Shown here: positions 25,175-33,402 of the stretch, in pieces
How the letters are laid out: each line of letters opens with the position of its first letter
How positions within the stretch are numbered: position 1 is the stretch's first letter
Translations under genes and position numbers: made by a program
Source of the DNA: Pseudideonella sakaiensis
GTDB taxonomy: Bacteria; Pseudomonadota; Gammaproteobacteria; Burkholderiales; Burkholderiaceae_C
Assembly: GCF_001293525.1 (NCBI RefSeq)
Contig: NZ_BBYR01000052.1
Location: 1 to 43,740, forward strand
DNA: 43,740 nt
Direction: 5' to 3'
Notes under the pieces: model-generated
Seen by the model: the letters and a program-made list of their open reading frames with translations, nothing else
What the model was told of the DNA's origin: nothing
Databases searched by the model: none

Positions 25175-26170
25175 ATGGCCCACGCCCCCTCCGCCCGTTC
25201 CCTGCCGCGCCGCCGCCTGCTGGCGGCCGGCCTGTCCCTCGGCCTGCTCGCCGCCAGCGGCGCGGCCAGCGCCCAGTCCGGCAAGACGATCCGGCTGCTG
25301 GTCGGTTTCCCGGCCGGCGGCGGCACCGACGCGATCGCCCGCATCCTGGCCGAGTCGCTGAAGGACGAGCTGGGCGCCACGGTGGTGGTCGAGAACAAGC
25401 CCGGCGCCGGCGGCCAGCTCGCCGCGCAGGCGCTGAAGGCCGCCGCGCCCGACGGCACGACCTTCTTCCTGTCGCACGACCACTCGATCTCCATCCTGCC
25501 GCAGGTGATCAAGTCCCCGGGCTTCGACCCCGCGAAGGACTTCGTGCCGGCCGCCGGCTTCGCCACCTTCGTCAATGCCTTCGCGGTCTCGGGCGGCACG
25601 CCCGCGGCCGGCTTCAACGACTACCTCGCGTGGGTGCGCGGCCAGGGCGGCAAGAGCGCCGTCGGCGTGCCGGCGCCGGCCTCGGTGCCCGAGTTCCTCG
25701 TCAAGGTGATCGGCGAGAAGTACAAGCTCGACCTGGTGGCCGCGCCCTACCGCGGCAGCGCGCCGATGATGGGCGACATGCTGGGCAACCAGATCGCCGC
25801 CGGCGTCGGCTCCATCCCCGACTTCATCGAGAACCACAAGAGCGGCAAGCTGCGCGTGGTGGCGGTGCTCGGCGGCACGCGCCAGGCCGTGATGCCCGAC
25901 GTGCCGACCTTCGCCGAGCTCGGCCTCGCCGGCTTCGAGGACGTGCCCTACTACGGCATCTTCGCGCCCGCCGGCACGCCGAACGCGACGCTCGACGCCT
26001 TCGCCGCCGCGGTCGCCCGCGTGGTCGCGAAGCCGGCGGTGCACGACCGGCTCGCCGCGATGGGCCTGAGCGTCGGCGCGATGACGCCCGAGCAGCTCGG
26101 CCAGCGCGAGCGCGCCTATACCGCCACCTGGTCGCGCATCATCAAGGCCACCGGCTTCGTGCCGCAGTGA
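25175..26170 (+). CDS. Bug/TctC-family receptor
   Basis: This 331-residue periplasmic receptor has a signal peptide ending near residue 34 (ASGAASAQ), with an RRR region suggestive of a Tat or simple Sec signal. The mature part has LLVGFPAGGGTDAIAR, VVENKPGAGG and YRGSAPMMGDMLG. It is the second of four Bug proteins and has no transporter partner here. A longer start at 25137 would add residues before the arginines and is less likely. Its stop overlaps the GTG start of the ogt gene. Confidence 0.94.
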   Translation: MAHAPSARSLPRRRLLAAGLSLGLLAASGAASAQSGKTIRLLVGFPAGGGTDAIARILAESLKDELGATVVVENKPGAGGQLAAQALKAAAPDGTTFFLSHDHSISILPQVIKSPGFDPAKDFVPAAGFATFVNAFAVSGGTPAAGFNDYLAWVRGQGGKSAVGVPAPASVPEFLVKVIGEKYKLDLVAAPYRGSAPMMGDMLGNQIAAGVGSIPDFIENHKSGKLRVVAVLGGTRQAVMPDVPTFAELGLAGFEDVPYYGIFAPAGTPNATLDAFAAAVARVVAKPAVHDRLAAMGLSVGAMTPEQLGQRERAYTATWSRIIKATGFVPQ

Positions 26171-26808
26171 GCGGTCGCGGGCCGGCGGCAGACGACTCCG
26201 CACCGCAGGGCGCGGCGCCGGCCGTCGGCGGCAGGCGGACCGCGGCCGGTTCGCTCGATGCCGCCGGCTGGGCCGCCTTCGACACGCCGGTCGGCCGCTG
26301 CGCGATCGCCTGGAACGCCGACGGTGCGGTGGCCGGCTGCCAGCTGCCCGAGGCCGACGACGCGACGCTGGCGCGCACGATGCGGCGGCGTTTCCCCGCC
26401 CATCCGGCGTCGGCCCTGCCGCCGCCGATCGCCGCCATCGTCGCGCGGCTGTGCGCGGCGATCGGCGGTGCGCCCGACACCCTGGCGGACGTCGTGCTCG
26501 ACGACGGGCACGTGCCGCCGTTCCACCGCCGCGTCTACGCCGAGGCCCGGCAGATCCCGCCGGGCTGCATCGCCACCTACGGCGAGCTGGCCGAGGCCCT
26601 GCACGAGCCCGGCAGCGCGCGGGCCGTCGGCCAGGCGCTCGGCGCCAACCCGTTCGCGCCGCTGGTGCCCTGCCACCGCGTGCTGGCGGCGGCGGGCCGG
26701 CCGGGCGGCTTCTCGGCCCCCGGCGGCCTGGCCACCAAGCTGGCCTTGCTGAGCTGCGAGCAGGCCCAATTCGGCGGCCAGCCGGGGCTGTTCGAGGGCC
26801 GCGGCTAA
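26167..26808 (+). CDS. ogt: Methylated-DNA-protein-cysteine methyltransferase (Ogt-type)
   Basis: This suicide enzyme repairs O6-methylguanine. The 213-residue protein has the active-site motif VPCHR with C169, followed by RPGGFSAPGGLATKLALLSCE, and a helix-turn-helix with YAEARQIPPG and TYGELAEAL. The start at GTG 26167 overlaps the previous stop by four bases (GTGA), indicating translational coupling with the Bug gene. No ATG lies in frame nearby. The N-terminal 35 residues are low-complexity and may be extra. No Ada regulatory domain is present. Confidence 0.92.
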   Translation: MSGRGPAADDSAPQGAAPAVGGRRTAAGSLDAAGWAAFDTPVGRCAIAWNADGAVAGCQLPEADDATLARTMRRRFPAHPASALPPPIAAIVARLCAAIGGAPDTLADVVLDDGHVPPFHRRVYAEARQIPPGCIATYGELAEALHEPGSARAVGQALGANPFAPLVPCHRVLAAAGRPGGFSAPGGLATKLALLSCEQAQFGGQPGLFEGRG

Positions 26809-26811
26809 CAT
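26806..26811 (+). promoter_or_regulatory. -10-like hexamer abutting the protease start
   Basis: TAACAT ends seven bases before the ATG at 26819 and overlaps the ogt stop codon. No ribosome site is apparent. Possible leaderless start, though the overlap with the stop codon makes chance more likely. Confidence 0.3.
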
Positions 26812-26818
26812 CCGGCCG

Positions 26819-28306
26819 ATGATCTCGCGTCGAGCCGCCCTGGCGGGGCTGGTGCTGTCGGCCCTCGCGCTCGGCGCCGCCGCCGTGAACGTCGGCCCCG
26901 CGCGGCCCGCGCCGACGGCCGCGTCGGGCGTGCCGCCGGGGGCGCCAGCCGCGCCGATCGCACCGGCCGCCCCGGGCCGGCCCGCTCCCGCGCTGCCGGC
27001 GACGGAGCCGCTGCTGCCCGCCGGCGGTCCGAGCACGCTGCCGGCGCCGGCCGCCGCGGCCTCGGCCCCGCTGTCGCCGCCGGGCCAGCGCATCTACGAG
27101 CGCAGCCGCCAGCGCCTGCTGCAGGTGCGCACGCTGCTGAAGACGCAGGACAGCCAGTCCTCGGTCGGCTCCGGCTTCCTGGTCGACCCGTCCGGCCTGC
27201 TGGTGACCAACTACCACGTGGTCAGCCAGTTCGCGATGCAGCCGCAGCGCCACCGCCTGGTCTATGCGACGGTGGACGGCCAGCAGGGCGCGCTGCAGCT
27301 GCTGGCCTTCGACGTGGTGCACGACCTCGCGCTGCTGCGCCCGGTCGATCCGGCGCCGCTGGCCGGGCGCGGCGCGGTGCCGCTGCGGCCCGCGGACGAG
27401 CCGCTGCAGCGCGGCGCGCGGGTCTATGCGCTCGGCAACCCGCTCGACGTCGGCTTCGCGGTGTCCGAGGGCAGCTACAACGGCCCGGTCGAGCGCAGCT
27501 TCCTGACGACGCTGTTCTTCGGCGGCTCGATCAGCTCCGGCATGAGCGGCGGCCCGGCGCTCGACGACGATGGCCGGCTGGTCGGCGTCAACGTGGCGAC
27601 GCGGCGCGACGGCGAGCAGGTCAGCTTCCTGGTGCCGGCCGAGCCGGTGCGGGCGCTGATCGAGCGCGGCCGCGCCGCCGCGCCAGTCACCGCGCCGGCC
27701 TGGGCCGAGGTGACGCGCCAGCTCACCGCGCACCAGGAGGCGCTGACGCGCGCCTTCCTCGCCCAGCCCTGGCGCAACGCCGGCCACCCCCGCTACGTGA
27801 TCCCGGTGCCGCAGGAGCGCTTCATGCGCTGCTGGGGGCGCAGTTCGCCGCAGGCGCTGCGCAGCCTGCAGTTCGAGCACAGCGCCTGCTCGATGGACAG
27901 CCGCGTCTTCGTCACCGGCGCGCTGCAGACCGGCCACCTGTCGGTGCGCCACGAGGCCTACGACGGCAGCCGCATCGGCGCGCTGCGCTTCGCCGACCGC
28001 TACGCCGGCAGCTTCGCGAACGAGCCGATGGGGGGCAAGGAGGCGCAGCGCACCGCGCCGCGCTGCGTCGAGCGCACGATCGAGCGCGACGGGCTGCCGC
28101 TGCGCGCCGTGGCCTGCCTGCGCGCCTACACCCGGCTCGAGGGCCTGCACGACCTCAGCGTGCTGGTGGCCACGCTGGACGGCGAGCGTGTCGGCGCCCA
28201 GGGCCGGCTCGACGCCTGGGGCGTCACGGCCGAGAACGCGCGCCGCCTGACCGCCCACTACCTCGACGGCTACGCATGGACGACCCCGCCCGCCGCCTCG
28301 CGCTGA
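26819..28306 (+). CDS. Trypsin-like serine protease, exported
   Basis: This 495-residue protein has a signal peptide or anchor (AALAGLVLSALALGAAAV), a Pro/Ala-rich linker (about 25-85), and a chymotrypsin-fold domain. The catalytic triad is H133 (TNYHVV), D169 (HDLALLR) and S243 (SGMSGGPA). There is no PDZ domain, unlike DegP/HtrA. The C-terminal 230 residues contain four cysteines (RCWGR, SACSMD, PRCVER, VACLRA) and match no family that I recognise. The stop overlaps the FHA gene by 31 bases. A regulated periplasmic protease linked to phosphothreonine signalling is suggested. Confidence 0.9.
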   Translation: MISRRAALAGLVLSALALGAAAVNVGPARPAPTAASGVPPGAPAAPIAPAAPGRPAPALPATEPLLPAGGPSTLPAPAAAASAPLSPPGQRIYERSRQRLLQVRTLLKTQDSQSSVGSGFLVDPSGLLVTNYHVVSQFAMQPQRHRLVYATVDGQQGALQLLAFDVVHDLALLRPVDPAPLAGRGAVPLRPADEPLQRGARVYALGNPLDVGFAVSEGSYNGPVERSFLTTLFFGGSISSGMSGGPALDDDGRLVGVNVATRRDGEQVSFLVPAEPVRALIERGRAAAPVTAPAWAEVTRQLTAHQEALTRAFLAQPWRNAGHPRYVIPVPQERFMRCWGRSSPQALRSLQFEHSACSMDSRVFVTGALQTGHLSVRHEAYDGSRIGALRFADRYAGSFANEPMGGKEAQRTAPRCVERTIERDGLPLRAVACLRAYTRLEGLHDLSVLVATLDGERVGAQGRLDAWGVTAENARRLTAHYLDGYAWTTPPAASR

Positions 28307-29274
28307 TCGAGTGCCTCGAGCGCGACGGCCGCCCCGGCCGCGTGGTCGACGTGCGGGCCTGGCCGCTGACGATCGGCCGGGCCTTCGACAACGACCTGGT
28401 GATCGACGACCCGCACGTCGCGCCCCACCACGCCCGGCTCGAGCTCGATGCCGCGGGCCTGCCCGCACTGGCCGTGCTCGACACCGTCAACGGCGCCCGC
28501 GTCGACGGCCGGCGGCTCGCGTCGGGAGCCCGCCAGGCGCTGCCGGCCACCGGTGCCGCGCTGCAGTTCGGCCAGACCCGCCTGCGCCTGCGCCTGCCCG
28601 GCGAGGTGCTCGACGCGGAGCGGCCGCTGCCGCCAGGCCTCGCGCGCAGCGCGCTGCTGGTGCTGCCGCTGTTCGCGCTGATCCTCGGCCGCCATGCGAT
28701 CGAGCTCGACCCCGGCGCCAGCCTGCTCGCCTGGTGGCCCGCGGTGGTCGGCTGGCCGCTCGCGATGGCCGGCTGGTGCGCGGCCTGGGCGCTGGTCTCC
28801 AAGCTGTTCCAGCACCGCTTCGAGTTCGTCGCGCACCTGCGCATCCTGCTGCCCTGGCTGCTCGCGACGCTGGCGGTCGGCGTGCTGCTGCCGCTGCTCG
28901 GCGGCGCACTCGGCTGGCCACTGCCCTGGTACGCGGCCGGGCCCCTCCAGCTGCTGATGGGCGCCGCGTGGATCCACCGCCACCTCGCGGTGGTGCTGCC
29001 GGCGCACCGCCGCGCCACCGGCGTGGCGATCGGCGCGGCCGCGCTCGCCGCGCTCGCCACCCACTTCGCCGTCGTCCACCGCGACACCGACCGCTGGAGC
29101 CGCGCGCCCTACATGAGCGCGCTGCCCCCGCCAGCGCTGCGCCTCGGCCCCACGGCGCCGCCGCAGGCGCTGGTCGACGACCTCGCCGGCGTGGTCGCGC
29201 CGCTGGCCCGGCAGGCCGAGGAGGCGCGGCAGGAGGACGACGAGCGGGGCGACGGAGACGACGAGGGGTCTTGA
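28276..29274 (+). CDS. FHA-domain membrane protein
   Basis: This 332-residue protein has an N-terminal FHA domain (about 10-115), which binds phosphothreonine peptides: WPLTIGRAFDNDLVIDD, HVAPHHARLEL and DTVNGARVDGRRL. Four to five hydrophobic segments at about 115-255 follow, and the tail is acidic (QEDDERGDGDDEG). The gene overlaps the 3' end of the protease gene by 31 bases, so co-expression is likely. The FHA domain would face the cytoplasm, but topology is inferred. No kinase gene lies in the window. Confidence 0.88.
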   Translation: MDDPARRLALIECLERDGRPGRVVDVRAWPLTIGRAFDNDLVIDDPHVAPHHARLELDAAGLPALAVLDTVNGARVDGRRLASGARQALPATGAALQFGQTRLRLRLPGEVLDAERPLPPGLARSALLVLPLFALILGRHAIELDPGASLLAWWPAVVGWPLAMAGWCAAWALVSKLFQHRFEFVAHLRILLPWLLATLAVGVLLPLLGGALGWPLPWYAAGPLQLLMGAAWIHRHLAVVLPAHRRATGVAIGAAALAALATHFAVVHRDTDRWSRAPYMSALPPPALRLGPTAPPQALVDDLAGVVAPLARQAEEARQEDDERGDGDDEGS

Positions 29275-29380
29275 GAGCGCCCCCAGGGCCGGGCGCTGCC
29301 CGTCCCGCCCCCCGCGGGGGACAAGAAAACTGGGGGCGGCCCGGCCTTTTCTCGAGCGCGGCCGGGTGGTCCGGGCCCGC

Positions 29381-30352
29381 CTACTCGTCGACTTCCGGCT
29401 CGTCGCCCGACGACGCCAGCCGCCGGCCCGAGCGTGCGAGGGCGCGTGCGGCAGCCTCGGCCTCGCGCCGGGCGGCGCGCTCGGCCTCGCGCGCGGCGGC
29501 GGCGGCGCACCAGGCGGCGAACTCCTCGGGCGTCTCGAGCGTGAGCGGGCCCCAGGCGCCGCTGCGGAAGTCGTTCAGCACCACCTCGGCGGCCTTCTGC
29601 AGGCTGATGCGGCCGCCGGGACCCAGGGCGCCGCGGCGGCGGCCGATCTCGGTCAGCACCTCGTCGTCGGGCGCCGCGGGCGCCGGCGCGAAGCGGTAGC
29701 GGGTGGCGAGCCGGTCGGCGTAGCGCGGCCGCACGCGGCCCAGCAGCGCGCGCGCCACCTCCTCCTCGTCGTAGGCGTTGCGGCCGACGGCGCCGCTGGC
29801 GGCCAGCAGCAGCCCGCTCTCGTCGACCTCGATGCGCGGCCACAGCAGGCCCGGCGTGTCGATCAGCGCGAAGTCCTCGGCCAGCATGATGCGCTGCTCG
29901 GTCTTGGTGATGCCGGGCTCGTCGCCGGTGCGGGCGGCGCGCTGGCCCAGCATGGAGTTGATCAGCGTGGACTTGCCGACGTTCGGGATGCCGCAGATCA
30001 GCACGCGCAGCGGCTTCACCAGCCCGCCGCGGTTCGGCAGCAGCGCGCGGCAGGCGGCCTCCAGCCGGCGCGCCGGCGCGCGTTCGGAGGCGTCCATCGC
30101 CAGCGCACGCGTCGCCGGGCGGGCCTGCAGGTGGTCCAGCCAGACGCGCGTCAGCGCCGGGTCGGCCAGGTCCTGCTTGTTCAGCAGCTTGAGCGCCGGC
30201 TTGCCGCGTGTCAGTTCGGCCAGCAGCGGGTTCTCGCTCGAGCCCGGCAGCCGCGCATCGAGCAGCTCGACCACCGCGTCGACGTCGCGCACGCGCTCCG
30301 CCATCGCCTTGCGGGTGGCGTGCATGTGACCGGGGAACCACTGGATCGTCAT
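29381..30352 (-). CDS. rbgA: Circularly permuted GTPase RbgA/YlqF-like
   Basis: RbgA-type GTPases assist assembly of the large ribosomal subunit. The 323-residue protein begins MTIQWFPGHMHATRKAM, the family signature. The permuted order is G4 NKQD (58-61), then G1 GIPNVGKST (121-129), G2 GIT (147-149) and G3 DTPG (165-168). A C-terminal charged Ala/Arg-rich tail follows the conserved domain. It is convergent with the FHA gene. A GACAAT hexamer lies 30 bases upstream on minus. Confidence 0.95.
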   Translation of the reverse strand: MTIQWFPGHMHATRKAMAERVRDVDAVVELLDARLPGSSENPLLAELTRGKPALKLLNKQDLADPALTRVWLDHLQARPATRALAMDASERAPARRLEAACRALLPNRGGLVKPLRVLICGIPNVGKSTLINSMLGQRAARTGDEPGITKTEQRIMLAEDFALIDTPGLLWPRIEVDESGLLLAASGAVGRNAYDEEEVARALLGRVRPRYADRLATRYRFAPAPAAPDDEVLTEIGRRRGALGPGGRISLQKAAEVVLNDFRSGAWGPLTLETPEEFAAWCAAAAAREAERAARREAEAAARALARSGRRLASSGDEPEVDE

Positions 30353-30437
30353 CGGGCGCGGGGGCGGGGCGGCGAAGCCGGGATTGTCCGCTGTCGCCCG
30401 CCGAGGCCGTGGGCCGGATCTTGCTCACCGCCGGCAC

Positions 30438-30468
30438 AGTGCACAAAGCAATGCCGATTGTGCACAAT
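30438..30468. promoter_or_regulatory. Twin GTGCAC operators, probable GntR/FCD target
   Basis: Site A is CAGTGCACAA-like (30438-30447) and site B is ATTGTGCACAAT (30457-30468), a perfect 12-bp palindrome. Their centres are 21 bases apart, two helical turns. They match the TnGT-N2-ACnA pattern of FadR-subfamily GntR proteins. They lie about 45 bases upstream of the Bug gene that heads the operon containing a GntR/FCD gene. Confidence 0.6.
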
Positions 30469-30512
30469 GCCGGGGCGGATGGCCCTGCCGACTGTTCGAT
30501 CGAGGAGCTTCC

Positions 30513-31505
30513 ATGTCCCTGTCCCGTCTTCGCCGCGCCATGCTGGTGCGCGCCGCTTCCGCCGCCGTGGCCCTGGGCGCCGGCCTGGCCGCGGGCCCGC
30601 TGGCCGCCCAGGGCAGCGCCCCGCTGCGCCTGGTGGTGCCGTTCTCCGCCGGCGGGGCCGCCGATGCCTACGCGCGCCTGCTCGCGCAGAAGCTGCAGGA
30701 GGCGGCGCCCGGCCGCCAGGTGCTGGTGGACAACAAGCCCGGGGCCGGCGGCGTGATCGGCAGCGACGCGGTCGCCAAGGCGGCGCCGGACGGGCAGACG
30801 CTGCTGGTGGCCACCGTCGGCCACGCGGTGAACCCTTTCATCCTGGCGCGCCTGCCCTACGACACGCGGCGCGACTTCGTGCCCGTCGGCGTGATCGCGA
30901 ACGTGCCCAGCCTCGTGGTCACCGGCCCGGGCTTCACCGGTGCCAGCCTGAAGGACCTGCTGGCCCAGGCCAAGGCCCAGCCCGGCAAGCTGGAGTACGG
31001 CAGCTCGGGCACGGGCAGCACCAGCCACGTGGCCGCCGCGCTGCTGGAGTCGCTGGCCGGCGTCGACCTGCTGCACGTGCCCTACAAGGGCGCCGCGCCG
31101 GCGCTGCAGGACGTGATGGCCGGGCGGCTGGCGCTGTCGATCGACATCCTGACTTCGTCGCTGCCGCTGGTGAAGGGCGGCAAGCTGCGCGCGCTGGCCA
31201 TCACCAGCGCACGCCGCTCGCCGCTGCTGCCCGAGGTGCCCACGGTGGCCGAGGCCGGCCTGCCCGGCTACGAGTTCACCGCCTGGTACCTGCTGCTGGC
31301 GCCGGCGCGCACGCCGGCGGCGACGCTGGAGCGGCTGAATGCCGAGCTGCGCCGCGTCGAGGCGCTGCCCGAGTTCCGCGCGCGGCTGCAGGACAGCGGC
31401 GCCGAGGGCCTGAGCCTGGACCTGCCGCAGTCCGCCGCCTTCCTCGACGCGGAGTTCGCGAAATGGGCCGCGGTGGTCAAGGCCCGCAACATCAAGGCGG
31501 ACTGA
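30513..31505 (+). CDS. Bug/TctC-family receptor of the ureide-like operon
   Basis: This 330-residue periplasmic receptor has a signal peptide ending near residue 33 (LAAGPLAAQG). The mature protein has VVPFSAGGAADAYAR, LVDNKPGAGG, LPYDTRRDF and HVPYKGAAPALQDVM. A GAGGAG ribosome site precedes the ATG. It heads a cluster with a PuuE-like deacetylase, a GntR regulator and a racemase homologue, so its ligand is probably an N-carbamoyl or ureide acid. Confidence 0.95.
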   Translation: MSLSRLRRAMLVRAASAAVALGAGLAAGPLAAQGSAPLRLVVPFSAGGAADAYARLLAQKLQEAAPGRQVLVDNKPGAGGVIGSDAVAKAAPDGQTLLVATVGHAVNPFILARLPYDTRRDFVPVGVIANVPSLVVTGPGFTGASLKDLLAQAKAQPGKLEYGSSGTGSTSHVAAALLESLAGVDLLHVPYKGAAPALQDVMAGRLALSIDILTSSLPLVKGGKLRALAITSARRSPLLPEVPTVAEAGLPGYEFTAWYLLLAPARTPAATLERLNAELRRVEALPEFRARLQDSGAEGLSLDLPQSAAFLDAEFAKWAAVVKARNIKAD

Positions 31506-31586
31506 CGCCCGCAACCGATGGCCCCGGCCCGCAGCCGCGGGACGGGACCGGCGGCCCGCGGTCGACTGCCGCAGCAAAGGAACGAG

Positions 31587-32462
31587 ATGCGTGATCTGCG
31601 GGGCTACGGCCCGAACCCGCCGGCGGTGCGCTGGCCCGACGGCCGGCGGCTCGCGGTGTCCTTCGTCGTCAACTTCGAGGAGGGCGCCGAGTTCTCGGTG
31701 CGCGACGGCGACGCCCGCAACGAGGCGGTTTACGAGGTGATCGACCGCCAGGACGGCCCCGACCCCTGCATCGACAGCCACTTCGAGTTCGGCACCCGCA
31801 CCGGCTGGTGGCGGCTGGCCGAGCTGTTCGAGGCGCACGGCGCGCCCTTCACGCTGAGCGCCTGCGGCCGCGCCGTCGAGCGCTCGCCGTGGCTGGCGCG
31901 CGACGCGGTGCGGCGCGGCCACGAGGTGTCCGGCCATGGCTGGCGCTGGCAGACCGCGGCCGGCCTCGGCCTCGAGGAGGAGCGCACGGTGATCCGCCGC
32001 ACCGCGGAGGCGATCGAGGCGGCCACCGGCCGCTGGCCGGTCGGCTGGCACACGCGCAGCGTGGCCACCGCCCACACGCGGCGCCTGCTGGTCGAGCAGG
32101 GCTTCCTCTACGACAGCGATGCGTACAACGACGACACGCCCTACCAGGTCGACGTCGACGGCCGGCGCCACCTCGTGCTGCCCTACGCCTTCGACACCAA
32201 CGACATGCAGTTCCAGCACACCCAGCGCTTCGCGACCGGGCGCGAGTTCGCGGCCTACGTCTGCGACGCTGCGGACTGGCTGCTGCGCGAGGGCGAGCGC
32301 TGGCCGCGCATGCTGTCGATCGGCCTGCACCTGCGCATGGTCGGGCGCGCCGGGCGCATCGGCGCGGTCGACGCGATCCTGCGCCACCTGGCCGAGCGCG
32401 GCGACGCCTGGATCGCCACGCGCGAGCAGATCGCGCGGCACTGGCTGGCGCACGCCGGTTGA
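31587..32462 (+). CDS. PuuE-like allantoinase/polysaccharide-deacetylase-family protein
   Basis: PuuE-type enzymes hydrolyse allantoin to allantoate. This 291-residue protein starts MRDLRGYGPNPPAVRWP and continues with FVVNFEEGAEFS, HGWRW, YDSDAYNDDTPYQ and LDTNDM-like FDTNDMQF, all as in PuuE. It also has the late GLHLRMVGRAGR segment. The substrate may be allantoin or a related cyclic ureide. Neighbouring genes are a Bug receptor, a GntR regulator and a racemase homologue, which together suggest catabolism of an imported ureide or hydantoin. The ATG has an AAAGGAA ribosome site. Confidence 0.9.
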   Translation: MRDLRGYGPNPPAVRWPDGRRLAVSFVVNFEEGAEFSVRDGDARNEAVYEVIDRQDGPDPCIDSHFEFGTRTGWWRLAELFEAHGAPFTLSACGRAVERSPWLARDAVRRGHEVSGHGWRWQTAAGLGLEEERTVIRRTAEAIEAATGRWPVGWHTRSVATAHTRRLLVEQGFLYDSDAYNDDTPYQVDVDGRRHLVLPYAFDTNDMQFQHTQRFATGREFAAYVCDAADWLLREGERWPRMLSIGLHLRMVGRAGRIGAVDAILRHLAERGDAWIATREQIARHWLAHAG

Positions 32463-32582
32463 ACCGGCGCGCTCGCAACGGCCGGGCGCTTCGCGCCGCC
32501 GCCGGGCCGCCGTGGGGCCGCCGGCGAGGTGGTCCGGGCCGACGGCGCCGCCGATCGCCGGGGGCACCGGCCCCCGGCTCCG

Positions 32583-32588
32583 TATCAT
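32583..32588 (+). promoter_or_regulatory. -10-like hexamer abutting the gntR start
   Basis: TATCAT ends seven bases before the ATG at 32596, followed by CGTCCGC. No ribosome site. Possible leaderless start and separate promoter for the regulator. Confidence 0.4.
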
Positions 32589-32595
32589 CGTCCGC

Positions 32596-33402
32596 ATGTC
32601 GGCCGACGAAGCCCTGCTGCACCGCGTGATGTCCGATGCCCTGCTGTCGGCGCGCATTCCGCCGGGGGCGCCGCTGCGCGAGCTGGCGCTGGCCGAGGTC
32701 TTCGGCGTCAGCCGCGAGCGGGTGCGCAAGCTGCTGCAGCGCCTCGGCCACGAGCGCCTGATCGACCTGGTGCCGAACCGCGGCGCCTTCGCGGCCGCGC
32801 CCACGCTGGAGCAGGCGCGCGAGATCTACGAGGCGCGGCGCATCCTGGAAGGCGGCATCGTCGGGCACCTGGCGAGCTGCCTGGACACCGCCAGCGCCGG
32901 CGCGCTGGAGGAGCACCTGGCGCGTGAACGGGCCGCCGCCGAGGCGGGTGACCGGGCCGCGTCGATCCGCCTGTCCGGCGACTTCCACCTGCAGCTCGCC
33001 GAGGCCACCGGCAACCCGCTGATCCGGCGCGAGCTGCACCACCTCGTCAGCCGCACCTCGATGCTGGTGGCGCGCTTCGAGCCGGCGCGCGCGATGCGCT
33101 GCGCTTGCGACGAGCATGCCGACATCCTCGCCGCGCTGCGCAGCGGCGATGCCGGCCGCGCGATGCGCACGATGACCCAGCACCTGGCGCTGATCGAGAC
33201 CCGGCTGCGCCCGCAGCGCGAGGCGCCGGCGCCGGACGCGCTGGAGGTGATCCGCGAGTTCTGGGCCGCGGCGCAGGGCGCGGCGCCGGCCAGGCCGGAC
33301 GCGCCGGCCCGGGCCCGGGCTGACGGCGCGCGCGCGGGGAGCGATGGCGCGGCGAGCGGGGACGGCGTGGCGACGGAGCCGAGGCCGCGCCGCGCACCAT
33401 GA
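32596..33402 (+). CDS. GntR-family regulator with FCD domain
   Basis: This 268-residue protein has a winged HTH (about 10-75) with LAEVFGVSRERVRKLLQRLG, and an FCD effector domain with metal-ligand candidates in DFHLQLAEATGNP, HADILAALRSGD and MTQHLALIETRL. The C-terminal 40 residues are low-complexity. It is the only GntR gene in the window and probably binds the GTGCAC sites at 30438-30468. Its stop overlaps the next gene by four bases (ATGA). Ligand unknown, but the FCD group often senses carboxylates. Confidence 0.94.
   Translation: MSADEALLHRVMSDALLSARIPPGAPLRELALAEVFGVSRERVRKLLQRLGHERLIDLVPNRGAFAAAPTLEQAREIYEARRILEGGIVGHLASCLDTASAGALEEHLARERAAAEAGDRAASIRLSGDFHLQLAEATGNPLIRRELHHLVSRTSMLVARFEPARAMRCACDEHADILAALRSGDAGRAMRTMTQHLALIETRLRPQREAPAPDALEVIREFWAAAQGAAPARPDAPARARADGARAGSDGAASGDGVATEPRPRRAP

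Noticed and set aside
29275-29380. GC-rich region with AGAAAA...TTTTCT and CCCCCGCGGGGG dyads between the FHA gene and rbgA
   Set aside because: The arms do not pair well outside the A/T ends. It may serve as an end-of-transcription region for two convergent genes, but I cannot support a defined structure.
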